NCBI GenBank assembly: GCA_018992565.1
Contig: JACVGW010000001.1
Location: 1-36,114, forward strand
Source: Theionarchaea archaeon
Lineage (GTDB): Archaea; Methanobacteriota_B; Thermococci; Methanofastidiosales; SZ-28-30
Direction: 5' to 3'
Length of the DNA: 36,114 bases
Part shown: positions 31,935 to 36,114 of the stretch, one piece after another
Position numbering within the stretch: the stretch's first letter is position 1
Layout of the letters: each line of letters begins with the position of its first letter
Made by a program: the position numbers and the translations under genes
The notes under the pieces: model-generated
The model's database searches: none
What the model saw: the letters and a program-made list of their open reading frames with translations, nothing else
Told to the model about the DNA's origin: nothing

Positions 31935-32056
31935 AGAGTGGGATTGAGAACAAGACGAAGGAGGTGAAATCCATGGAAGTGGTAACTTGTTTTCTTCCCA
32001 CTCTTTGGAGTTGTTACTCCGCATATTCTTTGTCATGTCCCTTTTTAAACTTTTGC
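31935..32056. repeat. Structured repeat copy 1
   Basis: The 70-nt part at 31935-32004 folds as AGAGTGGG/CCCACTCT (8 bp), an asymmetric internal loop, AACAAG/CTTGTT (6 bp), and a large loop containing AAGGAGGTGAAATCC followed by ATG. The inner 44 nt (31949-31992) are identical in copy 2. Downstream, GCATATT and CCCTTTTTAA (to about 32054) are also shared. On the plus strand the loop resembles an SD plus start codon (30-codon frame). On the minus strand the shared TTAAAAAGGG looks like a promoter for a small RNA ending in a pyrimidine tail. Strand is undecided. Confidence 0.65.
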
Positions 32057-32192
32057 AGTATTTAATACCCGCCACATCATCATTGTTTCTGTAGTTTTTA
32101 CTCGAACCCGCAAAAAGTGCAAAAGTACCTTCCAGAAAATAGTCACGAGTATTCTTTTTTCTGGGAAAAGTCTGTGAGAAGAAGGATTGAGA

Positions 32193-32318
32193 AGAGTGGG
32201 GATTAAATAAACAAGACGAAGGAGGTGAAATCCATGGAAGTGGTAACTTGTTTACCCACTCTCCTCAGTGTTTAACTACAGTTGCATATTGGTGTTACCC
32301 CTTTTTAAGTCTTTGTAA
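32193..32318. repeat. Structured repeat copy 2
   Basis: This is the second copy, about 260 bp after the first. The same 70-nt fold occurs at 32193-32262 with both stems preserved (AGAGTGGG/CCCACTCT and AAACAAG/CTTGTTT). The unpaired linkers differ in sequence and length: 9 plus 1 nt here against 6 plus 4 nt in copy 1. The 44-nt core is at 32210-32253. Plus-strand frame from the loop ATG is 13 codons, starting MEVVTC like copy 1. Confidence 0.65.
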
Positions 32319-32505
32319 CGCTAATATAATCAAATTTTCGAAATTGAAATATCTGACCTATTTTGTGGTTTAAAGTACACATTATTTCACAATCAGATAT
32401 TATACCTGGATCACTCCACCTCAAAGCGATTTATCTGCTCATGACTTGAATATTCGCCTGTACCATCAGAGTTGCTCTTAACCACTATCAGAGACCTGCA
32501 TGTGT

Positions 32506-33036
32506 CTATTCCTGGACAAACTGCCATTCACACCATACATCTCCCGTATGTTCATCGGGAGGACACTTTATGCAGTTGCACATGATATGAGGGTTGATCT
32601 CTCTCGCAAAATTGGAAAGGTAGCTAAATCTCACCTGTTTACACGGGAACTCTGGAAATCCCTTCTTTAATCGGGTTAATTGTGTCCTGCAGTTGAGGAT
32701 CTTCAGAATACCTATACCATTTTCTACGGTAATGATTTTTTCGTGCTGATCAAGGGCCCAGCTCGTGTGGTGCAAAGCATTCATGAGAGTAGTGACAGAA
32801 AAATCTTTCATGTTCAGGATGCCTTTGAGGGCCTTTGCCTCAAGGGTTCCCATGATATTCCACACTTCAGCATCAATTTCTGCCGCGGCCTCTGTGCCAA
32901 ACCGGTTCTCAATACCAAGGAAGTACAACCCATCTACTCTCCAAATATTCCGGTTATTGAACATCATGATCTCGATCAGCTTGTCTTCAGGTAATGCTTC
33001 CAGCATGTTTCTATCTTCGTCACTGACGTATGACAT
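32506..33036 (-). CDS. Conserved Cys-rich cytosolic protein (DUF6125-like)
   Basis: 176 residues from the ATG at 33036. It has the layout of a family of small cytosolic proteins found in archaea and anaerobic bacteria: RNIWRVDGLYFLGIENRFG near the start, EVWNIMGTLEAKALKGI, and a C-terminal cysteine-rich part with CRTQLTRLKKGFPEFPCKQV and CNCIKCPPDE...CEWQF. The clustered cysteines could bind a metal or take part in thiol chemistry. Function is not known to me and the family name is from memory. The frame is open to 33069, but a minus-strand TATA box overlaps that start; GGTGGTGA precedes 33036. Confidence 0.7.
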   Translation of the reverse strand: MSYVSDEDRNMLEALPEDKLIEIMMFNNRNIWRVDGLYFLGIENRFGTEAAAEIDAEVWNIMGTLEAKALKGILNMKDFSVTTLMNALHHTSWALDQHEKIITVENGIGILKILNCRTQLTRLKKGFPEFPCKQVRFSYLSNFAREINPHIMCNCIKCPPDEHTGDVWCEWQFVQE

Positions 33037-33066
33037 TGAGTCACCACCTGTGGCTCCACCCTTCAC

Positions 33067-33074
33067 CATATAAG
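33067..33074 (-). promoter_or_regulatory. TATA box for the Cys-rich protein gene
   Basis: Minus-strand CTTATATG predicts a start near 33044 and a short leader with GGTGGTGA before the ATG at 33036. Confidence 0.5.
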
Positions 33075-33131
33075 TGTTGCCCTCTTAGCCTCTCAACCGA
33101 GTCTGAACAGGTCAATTGAAGGGAGTGCACG

Positions 33132-34430
33132 TCACAGCCCACCCCAGGCTGCAGCATGCTGTCTCCACTGCGGAAATCGCCGTGGGTCCTTTGGATACCG
33201 ATCATAGATAGCTCTCAAAATGCTCATTCTACCCACAGCACGTCCAAGCTTGAAAAGGAGGGACGGATTTCTTGCTGCATTGGCCGCTGTGGTCAAGATG
33301 GTCTTCAAAGTGTAGGAGGGTTCGTTTTCTTCCAGCTCATACAGCACTTCATCGGTAATGACATTCTGCAGCAGTAATTTGAGTTCCTTAACTGAGAGAG
33401 ACACCATGAAATCTCTCAGAGGTAGTAGTGATCCAAAAATCCTCCCAAATTTCTGCATGAAATCATAGTTGTACTTCCACAGAGCCGCCACAGAGACATC
33501 CTTGCGGCGAATTGCCTCCACTGCCGTTGTGACTGCCATATGTCCTGCATTCAGGGAGGGAGCTATTCCCTCTCCCGTGAGAGGATTTGCTTGCCCCGCA
33601 GCGTCACCACACACCAGCAGGCCTGGCGCCACCATGGAAGAAAGAGGAGCTCCCAGAGGAAGAGCACCATAGCCCGTGCTATTCTTTTCCTTGACCCTGA
33701 AACACGGATAGGATTTCAAAACCTGATTCACTGCCTTCCTAAAAGGAGCACAATGAAGTGCCATTCCCCCGGCCCCCACATTCAGTTCACACTTGCCCTT
33801 GGGAAAGAACCAGAAGTACCCTGAAGGCACAATAGAATTATCAAAAATGATGGCGGCATATTCCTTGGGAATTGGCTCTTCCAGAATGACGTTCTCCTTG
33901 TATCCCAATCCGATAGATGACGAGCTGCCAAGTCCCTGCCAGAGTCCCCTGCTGAGAGCGGAGAAAACACCGCTGCAATCCACGGTTAATGTCCCGTAAT
34001 AGGACCTGCCATGGGTCTTAACGCCATGCACTCCATTTCTCCATACAGGCCCCGTTACAACTTCATGGCAGAATTCTGCACCTCTTCTGAGAAGTTCCTT
34101 CATCATGACTTGCCCAAATTGCCATCTGTCAATAGTGCACAGGGGATCCCTCACTCGAGCTACGCCCTGCGTACTGTCTACATATCCAGAGAGGGTGCAA
34201 ATCTCCAGACCTTTCAAGGAATAATAATCAAGAGAAATACTGAATTCTTTCTCAAGCCACTTCACCATCTTCAATGGTGCTAGCTCTCCACATATCTTCC
34301 TGCCAACGAATTCGCTCTTTTTTCGCTCAATAATGCAGACGGTCAGGTCTTCCTTCAACGCAGTTAACCCAGCTGCTGCTCCTGCCATTCCGCAGCCTAC
34401 AATTATGAGATCATATGAGTCCTTCGTCAT
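33132..34430 (-). CDS. Geranylgeranyl reductase family flavoprotein
   Basis: 432 residues, typical of the family. An N-terminal FAD-binding Rossmann motif is LIIVGCGMAGAAAG. The family-specific KICGELAP segment follows, then SGYFWFFPKGKCELNVGAGG (the substrate-pocket PxxYxWxFP region) and LLVCGDAAGQANPLTGEGIA, the second FAD motif. In archaea these enzymes saturate the double bonds of geranylgeranyl chains in membrane lipids, or of isoprenoid quinone tails. Which of these applies is not decided by sequence. The ATG has GGTGAA just upstream and a TATA-like TTTTTAAGC about 30 nt before it. It stands alone, adjacent to the Cys-rich gene in the same direction with a 95-bp gap. Confidence 0.92.
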   Translation of the reverse strand: MTKDSYDLIIVGCGMAGAAAGLTALKEDLTVCIIERKKSEFVGRKICGELAPLKMVKWLEKEFSISLDYYSLKGLEICTLSGYVDSTQGVARVRDPLCTIDRWQFGQVMMKELLRRGAEFCHEVVTGPVWRNGVHGVKTHGRSYYGTLTVDCSGVFSALSRGLWQGLGSSSSIGLGYKENVILEEPIPKEYAAIIFDNSIVPSGYFWFFPKGKCELNVGAGGMALHCAPFRKAVNQVLKSYPCFRVKEKNSTGYGALPLGAPLSSMVAPGLLVCGDAAGQANPLTGEGIAPSLNAGHMAVTTAVEAIRRKDVSVAALWKYNYDFMQKFGRIFGSLLPLRDFMVSLSVKELKLLLQNVITDEVLYELEENEPSYTLKTILTTAANAARNPSLLFKLGRAVGRMSILRAIYDRYPKDPRRFPQWRQHAAAWGGL

Positions 34431-34467
34431 TTCACCATTTAATTAGAGACTACTGCTTAAAAATGTT

Positions 34468-34743
34468 TTTATTTAATAATTGGGGCTTGCAAAATCCTTA
34501 ATCAACTTGATGATTCTCTCTAATTCTTCACATAATACAAAAGATGCTGCAATAAAGTTCTGAGATTGTTGTAAACTTTCTATGGCATCGTGCTGGAGGA
34601 ACCTTTACAACTGCAAAAGCTCACAGCCCCTCCAAATCTTGCCTACCCAGTGGAGCCGACTTACTGGCGAAAGAGCACAGAATATTGGCATATTCAGCTC
34701 GCTTGTCTATTCTCTTGGAGCCCACTGTCAGGTCAGTGCAAAA
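34468..34743. other. Intergenic region between geranylgeranyl reductase and purP
   Basis: A 60-codon plus-strand frame (34582-34764) lacks an SD or TATA and has a low-complexity composition, so it is not called. A weak C/D-box-like arrangement (UGAUGA at 34508, CUGA at 34560) is noted but not accepted. Confidence 0.35.
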
Positions 34744-34752
34744 GATTTATTA
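34744..34752 (+). promoter_or_regulatory. TATA box and SD for purP
   Basis: GATTTATTA predicts a start near 34774. GGAGGT at 34773-34778 lies 6 nt before the ATG, so this mRNA has a very short leader carrying an SD. Confidence 0.5.
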
Positions 34753-34784
34753 CAGCGTGAGTAGTATGCTGTGGAGGTTACAAC

Positions 34785-35879
34785 ATGAGATCGAGAGTTC
34801 AAGCCCTTGCAAAGACGTATGACCCTGATAACGTTCATATCGGTGTACTGGGTTCCCATTCTGCCCTTGAAGTTGGGTATGGGGCCCGGGAGGAAGGATT
34901 CAAGACTGTCGTAGTCTGTCAGAAAGGGCGGGAAAAAACCTATACCAAAAGGTTCAGGAACCTGTTTGATGAAGTCATTCTCCTAGAGAAGTTCTCTCAT
35001 ATTTCATCTCCTGATACTGTAGAAAAACTCAAGAACTTGAATACAATCTTTGTTCCAAATAGATCATTCTCAGTATACTGTGGATATGACAACATTGAGA
35101 CCACGTTTGAGGTTCCCTTGTTCGGAGCACGTCAAATGCTTCGGGCTGAAGAAAGAGATGTGCCCAAGAACCAGTACTACCTCATGGAGAAGTCAGGTGT
35201 TCCCTTTCCCAGAATAATAGAGACTCCCAACCATATTGACAGGTTAGTCATGGTGAAGTTGTCCCAGGCCAAGAAAAGGGTGGAGCGAGGATTTTTCACC
35301 TGCGCGTCATTCGAGGAATATACACGGAAATCTGAAGACCTTATCAAGAAAGGATTGATCCTGAAAGAAGACCTGGAAAAAGCAGTCATTGAGGAGTTTG
35401 TGGTGGGAGCGCTGTTCAATCTAGATTATTTCTATTCCCCCTTACATGATGACATTGAGTTCATGGGAGCAGACCAACGAATAGAAACAGACATTGAAGG
35501 AGTGCTCCATATGACAGCTGAAGAACAAAAAGCCTTTTCCAGGACTCCAACCGTCATACCCATTGGACACAGAGGACTAACGGTGCGGGAATCACAGCTG
35601 GACACTGTGTTTGAACTGGGAGAGAAATTCGCTAAAACGTGTAAGCAGGAATATCCTCCTGGAATATTCGGATGTTTCGCATTGCAGGGTGTGTTTGACA
35701 GAGATTTGAAATTCTATACTTTCGATGTGTCATTACGAGTGCCGGGAGCGCCAATTCTTCTGACCAGCTCTCCCTATACCATGTACAAGTATGGGGTGCA
35801 GATGAGTGTGGGTCGGCGCATCGCTATGGAAATCCGGGAAGCGGTGGATGCGGGGCGGTTATCAGACTGTGTCACATGA
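34785..35879 (+). CDS. purP: Formate-dependent IMP-pathway ligase PurP (FAICAR synthetase)
   Basis: 364 residues, the normal PurP length. The N-terminal VHIGVLGSHSALEVGYGARE, the VPLFGARQMLRAEER segment, the ATP-grasp body with VIEEFVVGALFNLDYFYSPL, and RVPGAPILLTSSPYTMYKYG near the C-terminus are PurP landmarks. The enzyme uses ATP and formate to convert AICAR to FAICAR without folate, the archaeal way of carrying out the ninth step of purine synthesis. No other purine genes are in the window. Its stop overlaps the next gene by 4 nt (ATGA), so the two are translationally coupled. Confidence 0.96.
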   Translation: MRSRVQALAKTYDPDNVHIGVLGSHSALEVGYGAREEGFKTVVVCQKGREKTYTKRFRNLFDEVILLEKFSHISSPDTVEKLKNLNTIFVPNRSFSVYCGYDNIETTFEVPLFGARQMLRAEERDVPKNQYYLMEKSGVPFPRIIETPNHIDRLVMVKLSQAKKRVERGFFTCASFEEYTRKSEDLIKKGLILKEDLEKAVIEEFVVGALFNLDYFYSPLHDDIEFMGADQRIETDIEGVLHMTAEEQKAFSRTPTVIPIGHRGLTVRESQLDTVFELGEKFAKTCKQEYPPGIFGCFALQGVFDRDLKFYTFDVSLRVPGAPILLTSSPYTMYKYGVQMSVGRRIAMEIREAVDAGRLSDCVT

Positions 35880-36114
35880 AATATGTGCTGGCAGGGTTGT
35901 CCACACGTGCAGTAGCAGAATCTGCAGTAAGAGCAGGGAAAGACTGTGTAGCAGTAGATTTCTTTGGAGACCTTGATCTGGAGTCTGTTTGCAGGACGAT
36001 ATCACTGCGGCGTAGATTTGGTGTATCACTGGGCTCATTCAGCCCATACTTTTTTTTGAGGGGTGCTCGGTTGGTTGATGCAGATTGCTTGATATTTGTG
36101 AGTCCTCTTGAGAA
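35876..36114 (+). CDS. ATP-grasp family protein, N-terminal part (runs off right edge)
   Basis: 79 codons are visible. The start, MKYVLAGLSTRAVAESAVRA followed by GKDCVAVDFFGDLDL, matches the Rossmann-like N-terminal part of archaeal ATP-grasp ligases (COG2232-like, 'GFSTR..A.SA.RAG..V.AVD.F.D'). The ATP-binding domain would be beyond the window. The ATG overlaps the purP stop by 4 nt, suggesting a coupled function, possibly in nucleotide or one-carbon metabolism; this is inference. An N-terminal Rossmann stretch alone cannot exclude other dinucleotide-binding families. Confidence 0.65.
   Translation, partial: MKYVLAGLSTRAVAESAVRAGKDCVAVDFFGDLDLESVCRTISLRRRFGVSLGSFSPYFFLRGARLVDADCLIFVSPLE

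Larger units (their letters stand above)
31631..32505. other. 875-bp gene-poor region with a duplicated structured element
   Basis: No convincing protein gene lies here. It holds two copies of a hairpin-forming repeat about 260 bp apart (described separately), a TATA-like box at 31900-31907, an imperfect inverted repeat at 32130-32167 (TTCCAGAAAA against TTTTCTGGGAA), and AT-rich sequence to the end. It separates GH3 (+) from the 176-aa gene (-). Confidence 0.5.

Noticed and set aside
31875-32075. 66-codon minus-strand frame through hairpin repeat copy 1
   Set aside because: Not preserved in copy 2, where the frame stops at once; explained better by RNA structure.
32085-32120. Minus-strand GCGGGTTCGAGT resembling a tRNA T-arm
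   Set aside because: The bases after the loop do not pair with the stem and no tRNA body is found on either side.
34507-34563. C/D-box small RNA candidate (UGAUGA and CUGA 47 nt apart)
   Set aside because: C box lacks the leading purine, no D' box, terminal stem of only 4 bp.

Overview
The window is archaeal chromosomal DNA from an organism I cannot name to genus. It encodes TFIIB (tfb), the archaeal purine enzyme PurP, an archaeal-type presenilin/A22 membrane protease, a UbiA prenyltransferase and a geranylgeranyl reductase. Many genes have an archaeal TATA box (such as TTTATATA) centred about 25-26 nt before the ATG, which indicates leaderless mRNAs. Acquired bacterial-type functions sit in this background: DNA gyrase A and a complete set of bacillithiol synthesis homologues. 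I see no mobile elements, CRISPR arrays, tRNAs or rRNAs.

Layout. 1-476 (-): N-terminal part of a presenilin-like protease, missed by a closed-ORF search because it runs off the edge. 761-2767 (+): polytopic membrane protein fused to an endonuclease/exonuclease/phosphatase (EEP) domain. 2957-3748 (+): sirtuin. 3741-4559 (-): eIF2B-like protein. 4731-8429 (+): operon of a PLD/TrmB-effector-like protein, bshC, bshB and bshA. 8523-9434 (-): tfb. 9659-14741 (-): operon gyrA, phosphohexomutase, sugar-phosphate nucleotidyltransferase. 14929-16899 (-): small genes, including a HAD phosphatase, winged-helix protein and Sjogren antigen-like zinc ribbon. 17198-21716: HTH regulator, two GNAT proteins, an unknown membrane protein and UbiA. 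21768-23729 (-): OYE-type Fe-S flavoprotein. 24202-28480 (+): two surface proteins, a zinc-ribbon TPR protein and a HEPN protein. 28600-30005 (+): ABC transporter pair. 30431-31630 (+): GH3-like protein. 31631-32505: gene-poor, with two copies of a structured repeat. 32506-34430 (-): Cys-rich conserved protein and geranylgeranyl reductase. 34785-end (+): purP and the start of an ATP-grasp gene.

How they fit. BshA uses UDP-GlcNAc and malate, BshB deacetylates the product and BshC adds cysteine; the phosphohexomutase/nucleotidyltransferase operon nearby could supply UDP-GlcNAc. UbiA and the geranylgeranyl reductase fit archaeal lipid or quinone metabolism. The items most worth following up are the archaeal bacillithiol operon with its unexplained first gene, the duplicated about 70-nt hairpin element at 31.9-32.3 kb, the GH3-like protein with a degraded ATP loop behind a leaderless upstream ORF, and the 16-bp palindrome over the gyrA start.
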